Program-made: the position numbers and the translations under genes | Assembly (NCBI GenBank): GCA_022818135.1 | Contig: JAFMSR010000017.1 | Location: forward strand, 8,867,098 to 8,931,097 | DNA: 64,000 nucleotides | Direction: 5' to 3' | Origin: Saxidomus purpurata | Lineage: Eukaryota > Mollusca > Bivalvia > Venerida > Veneridae | Notes under the pieces: model-generated | Told to the model about the DNA's origin: nothing | Seen by the model: the letters and a program-made list of their open reading frames with translations, nothing else | The model's database searches: none | Part shown: piece by piece, positions 23,758 to 33,953 of the stretch | How positions within the stretch are numbered: position 1 is the first letter of the stretch | Layout of the letters: each line of letters opens with the position of its first letter

Positions 23758-24674
23758 AGTAATATAATGAGGTACCGGTTGCTATGTAAACTTGCGTTAT
23801 AAAGTATAGGGAAAAAGAGGTATAAAAGTGAGCAGTTTGTTTATATTTGTTTACAAATGAGTATACAAAATGTACATTGTTACTAGGGGAAAATGGAAGC
23901 TAACGGAATGCGAAAGATAACCGATGAGGTAATAGCATGATTGAAGATGATCCGATTTATATATACGTATTACTAACGATATACATTTCTTATTTACTTT
24001 AAGTCAAATTGTTAGATGAAACGAATTTGTAGTTAAATTAATTAGGAAGTAAAAACAAAATGAGTTATAATAGGTATTTACAGAGTATATATTACAATAT
24101 TTCTCATCCAGCTTCCTTTAGCGGAGTTGAAAAGTTGTATAGAGTTGCTAAAGAAGAAGGAAACTTTAGTTTAAGTAGACGCGAAATTTCTCAATGGTTA
24201 AAACGTCAGGAGGTTTTATACATTAAATAGAAAAAATAAGCGAAAATTCAAACGTCGAAAAGTTGTTACTTCAGGAGTAGACTCGCAATGGGGTGTTGAT
24301 CTTGCCGTGTTTGAAAATATTTCGAAGTATAACAAAAATTATAAGTACATGTTATTTTGTATAGATGTATTTTCAAGGTATCTATTTATCCAACCTTTGA
24401 AAAACAAAACTGGTGATGAAGTTGTAAGAGGGTTTAAAAAAATATTTAGTAAAGGGGGGCAACCTTGGGTTATATAGTTTGATAAAGGAAAAGAATTCTT
24501 AAATAGAAAAGTAACACGTTTTTTACAAAATAGAAACATCAAATATTTTGCTTCTCAAAATGAGGATGCTAAAAGTAATTATGTTGAAAGGGTTATTCGA
24601 ACTGTGAAAACTAAGTTATATAAATACTTTTACAATAACAGGAATTATAAATATGTGGATATATTACTTAGATG
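23758..24674 (+). repeat. Polinton left terminal inverted repeat, 917 bp
   Basis: It matches the reverse complement of 31176-32504, allowing for a 0.43-kb MITE inside the right copy. It includes a promoter-like region and the first two thirds of the integrase reading frame. Confidence 0.88.
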
Positions 24675-25283
24675 TAGTAAACAGTTACAACACCTCACCC
24701 CACAAATCGCTTGGTTATAACAAACCAACCGGAATAAATAAAACAAATAAAAAAAGTGTGATTAAATATAATGAAACTAACGAAAAAACAACATTATAAT
24801 AAGGAAGCGGAAAAACAATTTCGTTATAAGGTAGGGGAGTTGGTGCGAATTGTTTATCTTCGTCATCCATTTTGACGTGATTTTCATCAAAAATGGAGCT
24901 CCGAAATTTTTAAGATAAATAACAGAAGCAAATCTGAAAATATGAATTTGTATAGTTTATCTGATCTTTTAAACGAAAAGATTTTAGGCAAGTTTTATGT
25001 GTGTGTGTGTTGGTGGTGTGCACTTCTGGGTGCTGTGGGGTTCGTTTTGGGGAGGCTGCGTTTTTGGTACGTGGCATTCCCTGTTTGATATTATTTTTGT
25101 TTTTATGAGGATGAAATACAACGAATTTCTAAAGAAAAGAATTTGTGGACGGTTTCTGATATTCTAAAGAAAAGAAAAAGAAAAGGGAATATAGAGTATC
25201 TTGTAGCTTTTGAAGGTTATCCCTCAAAGTTCAATTCATGGATACCCGAGAGGGATATTAAAGCGATAAAATCACTAAAATAA
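24060..25283 (+). pseudogene. Polinton integrase (DDE) with C-terminal chromodomain, broken
   Basis: ATG at 24060 opens the start MSYNRYLQSIYYNISHPASF. A frameshift after about 55 codons leads to the core: the first catalytic Asp in WGVDLAVFENISK, the second in FDKGKEF, the Glu in SNYVERVIRTVK. The C-terminus (IEYLVAFEGYP then FNSWIPERD) is a chromodomain, the module that Polinton integrases carry. Breaks are a frameshift near 24215, an in-frame TAG near 24475, a further shift near 24680, and an inserted 108-bp retroelement 3' fragment at 24997-25104. The stop TAA at 25281 is followed one base later by the ATG of the next ORF, a spacing typical of compact virus-like gene clusters. Confidence 0.88.
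24997..25104 (+). mobile_element. Retroelement 3'-end fragment (TG family) inside integrase
   Basis: TGTGTGTGTTGGTGGTGTGC through the CATTCCCTGTTTGATATT end interrupts the chromodomain region. The matching site of the second Polinton (37015) is uninterrupted, which defines the borders. Confidence 0.9.
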
Positions 25284-25284
25284 A

Positions 25285-25695
25285 ATGAGTTTTTACATGA
25301 TATTTAATAGTGATAAAAATTCGGATTACTTTCCTAAAAATCAACCATGGCATTTTTTTTCTCAGTTAGCGAAAACTTTGTTTCTTTCGAAAAAATATGC
25401 TGTAGCACTCGTAGATTTAACTCTTCGTGAAACATTATTATATGATGTAGAACTGAATATCTTTTCGAATATTTGTGAAAACACGATTATAGAAGGGGAA
25501 TCCCTTAACTTGTTAAGACGGATTAAAGAAGATAAGGAGTGTTTATCAATAAATATTGTGAAACCTTATTATGTAAGTGTATCGAAGTATGAAATAAAGA
25601 TGATCGAATTTAATATAAAAGACAGGGATCAACGTGATTTATCAATCTTATCTCATCCGGTTACCTTAACGCTCCACTTTAAAGAGAGAGATTAA
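25285..25695 (+). CDS. Polinton small ORF, possible capsid-associated protein
   Basis: 136 residues, intact, starting one base after the integrase stop. The opening MSFYMIFNSDKNSDYFPKNQ is followed by FFSQLAKTLFLSKKYAVALV. It has the pattern of a family I associate with Polintons between integrase and core protein: an N-terminal strand, a Pro-Asn turn, then L..L.L...(W/Y).VAL. A virion role (penton or minor capsid) has been considered for such neighbours, but nothing here proves it. It is shorter than typical members, so the C-terminus may have been lost. A homologous copy lies in the second Polinton at 37198. Confidence 0.6.
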   Translation: MSFYMIFNSDKNSDYFPKNQPWHFFSQLAKTLFLSKKYAVALVDLTLRETLLYDVELNIFSNICENTIIEGESLNLLRRIKEDKECLSINIVKPYYVSVSKYEIKMIEFNIKDRDQRDLSILSHPVTLTLHFKERD

Positions 25696-25711
25696 ATATT
25701 TATTTAACGTA

Positions 25712-26140
25712 ATGGAAGTGACAAACGTGTATGTACCTGATTATAAAAAGTGGGCTCAATATTGTGACGAAATTATTGATCAAAGAAAAGGAATAGATGA
25801 AGATAAGAACAGAGAAGCTATCGCTCCTAACCATTCTCTTCATTCCAAAAACTTGATTGAAAACGAATATGATTAAAACGTTTCACTTAAATTAGTTTCA
25901 CCGGTTCAGATGGTAACAGATCAAGCGAGGAAAGAGGTAGAGAGAGACGGACAAGAAATAACTACTAAATCTACTAAAGAACGATCCAACACCAAACGAA
26001 TTAAACGAACAACGAAAATTAAAAAAGGAAGAAAGAAAGTTTTTAAAAAAGAACAGTACACCAGAAAGGGAACTAAACGTAGACAGATAACAAAGAAAGG
26101 GAAAGATATTTTTGGAGATTTCCAACAATGGCAGCGATAA
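25712..26140 (+). pseudogene. Basic core-like Polinton protein split by one in-frame stop
   Basis: ATG at 25712 opens MEVTNVYVPDYKKWAQYCDE. After 54 codons a TAA (25874-25876) interrupts, and the same frame continues (VSLKLVSPVQMVTDQA) to the stop at 26140. The second half is very rich in Lys and Arg and ends KKGKDIFGDF. Small strongly basic proteins of this kind lie before the capsid gene in Polintons, and their composition suggests a DNA-packaging core role comparable to adenovirus core proteins. Function is inference. A single substitution separates the two halves. Confidence 0.6.
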
Positions 26141-27443
26141 ACAAGGATTTTTTTTCTGAAATGCAACCGAAACAGTTGATGATATTTGACTTACCAGGAA
26201 CACAAACTGGGGTAGAAAAAGTAATTTATGAGAGAATTCAACCTATAAGTAAGATTTCGCGACATTCTTCTATAGAATTTAATATTTCCCAGCAGAACAT
26301 TAAATCGATTTAAAAAATAGTTATATGAGTGTTAAAGGACGAATTTTACACATTAACGATACACATTTAACTGCAAGTGAGTACGTGTGACCTATTAATC
26401 TATTACTCCCATCTTTGTTCGGGCAAGTTGATGTTATTGTACAGGGAAAAAACATTACTCCTCCAACAACGTATTATCCTTATAAGGCAATGGTGGAAAC
26501 TTTGCTGCGATATGGAAGTGATGCGAAGACGAGCCAGTTGACAACACAGATGTAGTTAAAAGATACACCTGGTCACTTAGATGATAATGATGCGAAGACG
26601 GGAATGAACCTATCGTTAATAGAAAGAGCAAAACGTTTTAGTGAGAGTAAACTTGTTCATATGGTTTGACCAATTTACCACGATTTGTTCGAATTAGATA
26701 GGTTTATACTGAATCAAGTAGGAGTGTTAATTCAATTTTATCCAGCAAGGTCTGAATTTTATTTAATGTCAGTTAGTTTGTCACCTGATTATTATTTTCA
26801 TATTGATGAAATGATTTTAAATATTTGTAAAGTTCAAGTAAATGCGGGCATTGTTTATGCACATAGTATGGCGTTGCAAAAAACTAGTGCAAAATATCCG
26901 TTTATAAAGTCGGAGGTTAAAATGTCATCTATTGCACAAGGTTTGCTCAATTTCACATATGACAATGTTTGTCCAAGTCGATTACCAAATAAAGTTGTTA
27001 TCGGTTTTGTAAATAGTCAATCGACTATAGGTACGTTTAATCTTTCACCATGGAATTTCCAAGGTTTTGATTTAAGTCGAATTTCAATTTTAATCGATGG
27101 AGTACCAGTAAATGGGAATCCAATTAAAACGAATTATGATGTGGGTTCGGGTGTAGATACCGTGGAGCCTTATCTTTCGATGTTAAAAGGTAGTGGAAAA
27201 TGGTTGGAAGACTGCGGGAATCAGATAGAAGAAAATCATTTGACTGGTGGTTTTGCACTTTATACTTTCGATGTGACGCCGATATTTCCTGGGGAAACGT
27301 ATTTAAACCTTGTAAAAAAAGGAAATGTTAGACTTGATGTTCAATTTGAAAAGCCGCTACCACACACAGTAACGTGTGTGATTCTGTTTAAATACTGTAG
27401 TTATTTTGAAATAACATTGACAAGAGATGTAGTTGGTTATTAG
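26128..27443 (+). pseudogene. Polinton major capsid protein (F54H12.2-like, double jelly-roll family), broken
   Basis: The first 61 codons (26128-26313, including FDLPGTQTGVEKVIYERIQP) overlap the end of the basic protein gene. A frameshift near 26313 moves to the frame that runs to 27443. That frame has in-frame stops at 26388 (TGA), 26553 (TAG) and 26667 (TGA), and is then open for 252 codons. Recognisable family phrases include PSLFGQVDV, PYKAMVETLL and TPGHLDD. The family is annotated in many animals as F54H12.2-like, and structural work on Polintons assigns it to the major capsid. Three stops, two of them TGA, and one shift show decay without large deletions. Confidence 0.85.
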
Positions 27444-27791
27444 ATGTGTGATTACCAATTACCTCATCCAGTATTGATGTGTTATAGTATATTATTGTAT
27501 GTATTTTGATAATTTCTGTTGCAGTGTTAGAGTACATGTAGTATATTTAGATAATTTGAGTTGTGATTTAAATCAATATTATGTCTTACTGATCATATAA
27601 TAAAATAAAATTTGATCATGATTAAAAAATGTTATTAAGAAGAAACATTTGTTTGTTGTATATATAAAGCGTATAGTGTACAAATGAGTCTCAGTCACAC
27701 GCAAGGCGCAAAACCCTCCAATTACGTCAGTTTTCAACATATTTATATATATATAAATAGATAAAAAAAACAGAGGAAAGCGATTATAGGA
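27444..27791. other. Polinton non-coding spacer
   Basis: AT-rich spacer between the capsid gene and a small ORF. No gene is seen. TATATATATAAATAG at about 27745 could serve as a TATA element for 27792. Confidence 0.4.
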
Positions 27792-28031
27792 TTGATGGAT
27801 AAAAACCAAAAACGAGCTATAAGTGAGCTAATATTCAATATGTTACATGGTAATGTAACTTTAACAAAAGATAAAATCAGGTTTTTAACTCGTTATAAGT
27901 CAGTGTTTCGTGATATTGCCAATAAATCGGTTCCATATGAGAAAAAGAGAAGACTACTGTTAAAGTTATCTAACATTATCCACATTGTAGTAGAACCAGT
28001 AGTTAGATCTATCGTGAAGGAAAATAAATAA
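27792..28031 (+). CDS. Polinton small basic ORF (LHGNV...KRYK-type)
   Basis: 79 residues, intact. The pattern FNMLHGNVTLTKDKIRFLTR followed by a Lys-rich loop and a hydrophobic C-terminal helix resembles a small protein found next to capsid and polymerase genes in Polintons and adinto-like elements. The role is unknown. Confidence 0.5.
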   Translation: MMDKNQKRAISELIFNMLHGNVTLTKDKIRFLTRYKSVFRDIANKSVPYEKKRRLLLKLSNIIHIVVEPVVRSIVKENK

Positions 28032-28074
28032 TATTATTATAAACATACGCAGGAAAACACTTTTTTGTTTCAAC

Positions 28075-28371
28075 ATGGTTTTAAGAGAAACAGTTTTGTT
28101 AGCGAAAGAAAAATATGAAGAATAAGTGAATAGAACTAAAACTCCGGATAAAATAACACGCACGGTTTCAGTTCAAACAGAAGATAGTGATGAAAATGAA
28201 CACCAACAAGCAGGGAGAAGCGGAATTTTCCAAATTAAGCACCCGTATAATGTCGATCCTCCAGGGATATTGAATATTACAGAAAATAAGGGGAAAATTG
28301 TGCGAAAAAGAAAAAAAAGAAGTGGATTGTGTATTAGATATTTATTTCACCATAAAATGAGATACATGTAA
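28075..28371 (+). pseudogene. Polinton small ORF split by one in-frame TAA
   Basis: ATG at 28075 opens MVLRETVLLAKEKYEE, then TAA at 28123, then the same frame continues to 28371 (ITRTVSVQTEDSDENEHQQA, ending in a Lys/Arg-rich stretch). The start M(x)LV..EKYE and the TQTED-like acidic middle recall small conserved Polinton proteins of unknown function. There is one stop and no frameshift. Confidence 0.45.
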
Positions 28372-28551
28372 ATAAAAATGCGGTAAAAACCAATTGTAAT
28401 AAGAATTGATAACAGTAAACATTCCTGTGTCGGTGTGAGAGACAAATCTATCAATCTATCAGTGTTGAATGAAAAGAAGATAACCTGTATTAGTTTATTT
28501 ATTTATCTCAAATCGATAACATTACACTATTAGTAAGTAAAATCTATGTAT

Positions 28552-29552
28552 CTATTTTTTTTCAAACGGTGTTAATGTGATATCTAAAGGGACAGTGTGA
28601 ATTCCGTCTTTTAAGACCTTTCTTTTACAGTAAAAATATGTTAAAGCAGTTTTTCTCTGTTCATAAGATTTCATTTCATTATTGTGTAATCTAAACCCTC
28701 GGTTCACTGCTTCGACATTTTTTGTGACTTTAATACATCTCTATACATAGAAAGAGGATTAATAAAATCTTTGTTTACACCTTTCATGCTATACTTTGTT
28801 TGTTTTGATTGAGAAGATGTAGCGACATATGATTTCGAACAGAGTGCTATCATTTCATCACCTACAAATTCTTCGTTAAATATACCTAGAGTACGGTTGT
28901 CAAATTTGGTGTGTTTCTCACAACATTTTCTAGGAAACCAAATTTCGCTTGTAGGTTTAAAGTCGTCATAACAGTTTTCGTAAAGAGCTTTGAAATACGA
29001 ATGTTTGTGTTCAGTTTTTATTACAGAGTCTAAATTTTCCGTATTTAAACCCATGTAAAGACTGTCAGTATCAGTTTCGATCAGTTCGAAATCACTCACA
29101 TGTCGACATATTTAACAAAGAAATCATAATAAAATTCTAGCATCACGAGCTTTGCGAACTGTAAAATAATATCTCCTATCTGTATAGGGGTATCAATATT
29201 TATTCGTGCATGAGAAAACTCTGATTCATAAACTGAGTTTGAAAGGGGGGGGGTAAGTTTTTTTAAATCTAGGATTGTTTACACAGAAGCATGATTGTTT
29301 GAAACCTTTCACAAATTTAATTCGTGAAAATAGTTCTTTGTTTATAATTGTTCCACCAAATGCACGATTACCGATTAATTTTTTAATCATTGCAAGTATT
29401 TGCAAATGAGGGTAAATATCCCCTTTCCTCCTTCCATCCGTAACTTGTTCTCCGAATTCGACAAAACACTCCTGTTTTGAATATTCTATAACTTCATTGA
29501 TATTAGTTACTTTCATGCCGTGTAAAATATACCATTTCAGCAAGAAAGGCAT
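28552..29552 (-). pseudogene. Polinton DNA polymerase B, C-terminal third, frameshifted
   Basis: The minus-strand reading gives KLIGNRAFGGTI (the Kx3NxxYG-type polymerase motif, with Phe for Tyr) and, 80-90 residues later, the catalytic IETDTDSLYMG motif. It then ends with conserved C-terminal phrases (NRGFRLHNN, YFYCKRKVL) at TAG 28554-28552. This is protein-primed family B polymerase. Frame breaks lie at a run of G (29247-29255), after a TGA near 29098 and at an A run near 28715, so homopolymers are the weak points. The exonuclease and N-terminal palm are absent: upstream sequence stops at the 29549-29581 retroelement fragment. Full-length Polinton polymerases exceed 1000 residues. Confidence 0.85.
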
Positions 29553-29581
29553 TCCCTGTTTGATATTATTCTTGTTTTTTT
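29549..29581 (+). mobile_element. 33-bp retroelement 3'-end fragment (TG family) at the polymerase break
   Basis: GGCATTCCCTGTTTGATATT and ATTCTTGTTTTTT match only the last 33 bases of the family. It coincides with the point where polymerase homology ends. Confidence 0.8.
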
Positions 29582-29758
29582 GTTTCTATACTTACAAAGG
29601 TGCGAACTGATGTTCAGAAAGAGATAAACTCGTCATATGACTCACCAAACCTGTTAGTAATATAAATGTAACTCCTCTGTTCTCAATTTGTTGGAGTTAA
29701 ATACTGTTTAACTCCTCCCTAGTCATGCCAAAATTGTATTAATAAGGAGGCAAACTAA

Positions 29759-30356
29759 ATGAAAGAATCATTCAGTAGCTTGCTGTCGGCGAGAATGATT
29801 GCTTGCGATATTTGTAAAAAGGAATTCAATCGGAGGGATAACATGTTGCGGCATAAAAAAACTATATTGCGATGACAGTTCTGATAGGGAACTGCAGGAT
29901 GATGAGCTTTGCGACGAGTCCGTCACCGATGAGTCAGATATGGATACAAACTCAAATGAAGAGGAAGAAACAATAGATCCATGGCTCGATATGATTGAAT
30001 ACGCAATGGCAACACTCCAACCCGAATTTAATGCAGTAGCATCAGATATTTTGGAAGATGGTGTCGTAAGCGAAAAGGAAGCGCGAAAAAGGGCATTCAA
30101 AGAACTTTTGCCAAAATACAGGAAACTTATCATCAAAAAGTATCTATTCAAGGTTTTATGGTTCGACTCAGTGAGGAAGGATCCTATTCACACAGCTATC
30201 AGACAAACAGCGAGAAGACTGATAAAAGAAAACGATTTCGATAGTGAGAAGTCCTGGAAATACGCAACTAATAAACGGAAATATCTTTTCGACAAATTAC
30301 TTAAACAGTATAATCCACCCGAACTAAATACAGTAACATTCTTTCACCGACTGTGA
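29759..30356 (+). pseudogene. Polinton C2H2 zinc-finger plus helical protein, one frameshift
   Basis: ATG at 29759 (MKESFSSLLSARMIACDICK) contains CDICKKEFNRRDNMLRHK, most of a C2H2 finger, and then reaches TGA at 29873. The neighbouring frame is open to 30356. It has an acidic linker (DESDMDTNSNEEEETIDPWL) and a helical domain (EARKRAFKELLPKYRKLIIK and AIRQTARRLIKENDFDSEKS). This finger-acidic-helical architecture occurs in accessory proteins of animal Polintons. The frameshift falls in an A run (AAAAAAAC) within the finger. Confidence 0.6.
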
Positions 30357-30712
30357 CGATGATGATGATCCAGCGTTCTGAACACACGTTTTATCGTTAT
30401 GACACTGTTAACGTTCCAACAATATTATATTTGCTTTTACTCAATTGTGATTTGAACATCATGTAAAATAATGTGAATGTTTATTTTAATAAAATTATTT
30501 CAAAGCAATAAATACTGTTGTTATCCGTTTCGTAAGACATTTTATACAACTAGCATCTTAATATTGGAGACCATCAAGATCACTAAATTACTCAATTGAG
30601 TGAACAACTTTTCGTAAAGCTTAGGGAAGCATGACTTTCAATTAAATATTTACGGACATAACCATAAAGAAAATACCATATACACTTTTATTTCTACACA
30701 TTCTTTAACATT
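30357..30712. other. Polinton interior, no gene seen
   Basis: AT-rich sequence between the zinc-finger gene and an inverted integrase fragment. Nothing is recognised. Confidence 0.5.
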
Positions 30713-31010
30713 TTATTTGCGCTTTATTGTTATTAGCGCTGCGTGGAAACGCAGTGTCAGTATTGAATAGGTTTCAATTTTGTACCATGAGGTTGCATAA
30801 TAATCGAATAGGGAGCAGCCAACATCATTATTGTACTTTCCTTCTTCTTTAGCAACTCTATATAACTTTTCAACCCCACTATAGGAAGCTGGATGGGAAA
30901 CGTTGAAATGTAAACTGTGTAAATAGCGTTTATAACTCATAGTGTCATTACTCCCTAATCATCTAACCTTTATTTCATTTGTTTCATTGTTTCAATTTAG
31001 CTTAAAGTAG
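30713..31010 (-). pseudogene. Extra inverted copy of integrase N-terminus
   Basis: MSYKRYLHSLHFNVSHPASY and LYRVAKEEGKY read leftward, inside the right inverted repeat boundary. Its upstream sequence (ATCTAACCTTTATTTCATTT) matches 32935-32985 of the second Polinton better than the left terminal repeat. It is therefore a fragment of the second subfamily lodged in the first element. Confidence 0.75.
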
Positions 31011-31175
31011 TACTTAAATAATTGAATCAGGTAACACTCATACTTTTACACCACCTTATCTAATCTCTGATTAGAGCCGACACGGTTTGATGTCTACGAG
31101 AAAAAGGAAAGTAACCCATTAATAAATGAATTTACAATACTTATGGTTGTTACTTCCCTTATCTTTATCATTCCT

Positions 31176-32504
31176 CATCTAAGTAATATATCCACATATT
31201 TATAATTTCTGTTATTGTAAAAGTATTTATATAACAGAGTTTTCACAGTTCGAATAACCCTTTCAACATAATTACTTTTAATATCCTCATTTTGAGAAGC
31301 AAAATATTTGATGTTTCTATTCTGTAAAAAGCGTGTTACTTTTCTATTTATAAAGTGACATTATGCGCATTTATTTCAAGTAAAAATCCAGCTGAAAATG
31401 GTGTGTGTACAAAAGCGTAGAGGAAATAATAGCTTTTAACCCAATACACCAAACTCTTCCCGCTACCAGTATGAAATAATAACTTTCCAAATATTGATTT
31501 TCTTATTTGACTGGGAGAGTCAATTTAAGAAAAGAACAACTGCATGCAGGAGTTGCTTCCCTTCCACTGCCGAAATCTCTACCAACATCAACAACGACAC
31601 AATCAACTATCATTTAACAGTCCGATTTTTTTATATCTAATGCACCAACTTCAAATACTAAAGCGGCATACTCATTAATTTAACACATTTAAATGCACAG
31701 CAACTAAAAATTGCTTTTATAAAACTGTCACCAAAAATACACTATGTGCAGTAAGATGCGCATAATGTCACTTTAAGACTTATTTTTCTTTATCAAACTG
31801 TATAACCAAGGTTGCTTCCCTTTGTTAAATATTTTTAAACCCTCTTACTTCATCACCAGTTTTGTTTTTCAAAGGTTGGATAAATAGATACCTTGAAAAT
31901 ACATCTACACAAAATAACATGTACTTATAATTTTTGTTATACTTCGAAATATTTTCAAACACGCCAAGATCAACACCCCATTGCGAGTCTACTCCTGAAG
32001 TAACAACTTTTCGACGTTTGAATTTTCGTTTATTTTTTTTCTATGTAATGTATAAACCTCCTGACGTTTTAACCATTGAGAAATTTCGCGTCCACTTAAA
32101 CTAAACTTTCCTTCTTCTTTAGCAACTCTATACAACTTTTCAACTCCGCTAAAGGAAGCTGGATGAGAAATATTGTAATATATACTCTGTAAGTACCTAT
32201 AATAACTCATTTTGTTTTTACTTCTTAATTAATTTAACTACAAATTCGTTTCATCGAACAATTTGACTTAAAAGTAAATAAGAAATGTATATCGTTAGTA
32301 ATACGTTTATATAAATCGGATCATCTACAATCATGCTATTACCTCATCTGTTATCTTTCGCATCCTGTTAGCTTCCATTTTCCCCTAGTAACAATGTATA
32401 CTCATTTGTAAACAAATATAAACAAACTGCTCACTTTTATACCTCTTTTTCCCTATACTTTATAACGCAAGTTTACATAGCAACCGGTACCTCATTATAC
32501 TACT
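31176..32504 (-). repeat. Polinton right terminal inverted repeat, with MITE insertion and a second integrase 5' part
   Basis: Reverse complement of 23758-24674. It carries an inverted integrase start (32210-31989, MSYYRYLQSIYYNISHPASF) and the core region up to 31176. A 425-bp MITE (31351-31775) accounts for the extra length. Confidence 0.88.
31351..31775. mobile_element. MITE family C, 425 bp
   Basis: Perfect 20-bp inverted ends TAAAGTGACATTATGCGCAT and ATGCGCATAATGTCACTTTA. The left Polinton repeat provides the empty site. There is no coding capacity. Confidence 0.85.
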
Positions 32505-32510
32505 GTCATT
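32505..32510. repeat. Polinton target-site duplication, right (GTCATT)
   Basis: Identical hexamer to 23752-23757, directly after the right terminus ATACTACT. Confidence 0.9.
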
Positions 32511-32789
32511 TCTTGATTAAAAAGAGTTGCAGAAAGCCTTTCTTACTTTTTGCAATGTCATTGCTGCACTATAATTCTAACGTGTACATTGATTTTAACA
32601 GAAAAGTTAGGAATGTTTCTGAGTAGTATAATGAGGTACCCGTTGCTATGTAAATTTGTACTATAAATTATAGCGGTAAATAGATATAAAAGTGAGCACT
32701 TTGTTTATATTTGTTTACAAAGAGTAACAAAGGTAACTAAGGATTAGCGCTCCGAGTTAGTATTATTTACAGTTTTCAAATGAGCTAAC

Positions 32790-32941
32790 ATTGTTTATCA
32801 TGTTTTTAACATGAATTTATACTGGAGCCTTTTTATATGGTTATATGTTCTAAAATACGTTATTTACAGACAGTTTGAAGAACTTTATTTTTTTACCAAA
32901 ATCTGAGAACGAGCAGCTTTAAGCTAAATTTAAACAAAGAA
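32790..32941 (-). mobile_element. MITE family A, truncated, inverted
   Basis: It ends in ACCAAAATCTGAGAACGAGC and AGCTTTAA, the reverse of the family A terminus. The other end is missing. Confidence 0.65.
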
Positions 32942-33098
32942 ACAAATGAAATAAAGGTTAGATGATTAGGGAGTAATAACACTATGAGTTATAAACGATA
33001 TTTACACAGTATATACTACAACGTTTCTCATCCAGCTTCCTATACTGGGGTTGAACAGTGATATAGAGTTGCTAAAGAAGAAGGATAATTTAGTTTAA

Positions 33099-33449
33099 AG
33101 CTGCTCGCTCTCAGATTTTGGTAAACAAAATAAAGTTCTTCAAACTGTATAAAAGAATAATATATTTTATACCATATACTCATATAAAAAGGTTCCAGTA
33201 TAAACTCCTGTCAAGTACATCTGTAGATTTGAAATAATACACTACCAAATAATAAAGCGTTGCAAGCGCTTTTGAAATTCCAATATAAGCAAATAGTGTA
33301 GCGGTGCAGTAAAACCAGCATTTTCAATCAATTTTAGCAAATTCCTACCTAGATTTTTTACTCTATTGTTTTATATCTATATATAAGTAGAGCTGTATGT
33401 CACTTTTTAAAATTCTATATTTTTCAACGGCAACTGAGAGCGAGCAGCT
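33099..33449 (+). mobile_element. MITE family A, complete copy with TTAA borders
   Basis: TTAA then AGCTGCTCGCTCTCAG at the left and CTGAGAGCGAGCAGCT then TTAA at the right. These are perfect 16-bp inverted ends with TTAA duplication, the hallmark of piggyBac-type transposition. It interrupts the second Polinton's integrase start. Confidence 0.88.
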
Positions 33450-33639
33450 TTAAGTTAAAATGTTTCGAAGTATAACAAAAATTCTAACACGACCAGCGAA
33501 TAACCTACATACATGTAGAACAGAATATATTTGGGTAATTATGCAATAAACCGACCTTGAACGACGCTGCACGCGCATCGTGTTTTGGCTGTTCAATTTA
33601 CCCGACGTATAGAGGATCTTACATGGCATACTGTGGATG

Positions 33640-33953
33640 ACTTTGGAACATGGTGGGGGTAAGAGTGAGGTTGGGTGCGCACCATAAACCGGTTTAAGCT
33701 CCCCAGTGGTGTTTTTGCCACTGACCGTTCCAAGGCGGTGCCCCACTGTGTTCCTTTAATTGTTCGTTTTGTCCTCGTGTGTTTGCTTTGTGTGCTGGTG
33801 GGTGTTGGTGGTGTATGTGTGTGTGTGTCGTGTGTGTGTGTGTGTGTGTGTTGGTGGTGTGCACTTCTGGGTGCTGTGGGGTTCGTTTTTTTTGGGGGGG
33901 AGGCTGCGTTTTTGGTACGTGGCATTCCCTGTTTGATATTATTTTTGTTTTTT
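33640..33953 (+). mobile_element. Retroelement 3' end (TG family), 0.3-kb copy
   Basis: It runs from GGAACATGGTGGGGGTAAGA through CACTGACCGTTCCAAGG, a TG microsatellite and GTGCACTTCTGGGTGC to the standard 3' end. Open frames inside reflect repeat composition. Confidence 0.88.

Larger units (their letters stand above)
23758..32504. mobile_element. Polinton/Maverick, 8.75 kb, both ends intact
   Basis: It has 5'-AG...CT-3' termini, long inverted repeats and a 6-bp target duplication. Its gene set (retroviral-type integrase with chromodomain, capsid protein, basic core-like protein, protein-primed-type DNA polymerase B, zinc-finger protein) identifies a Polinton. Capsid-region genes and integrase read rightward, and the polymerase reads leftward. 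Usual elements are 15-20 kb; here the N-terminal half of the polymerase is missing and I see no FtsK-type ATPase or cysteine protease. Every long gene carries stops or frameshifts, so the element is dead, although the small ORFs 25285-25695 and 27792-28031 stay open. Confidence 0.92.
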
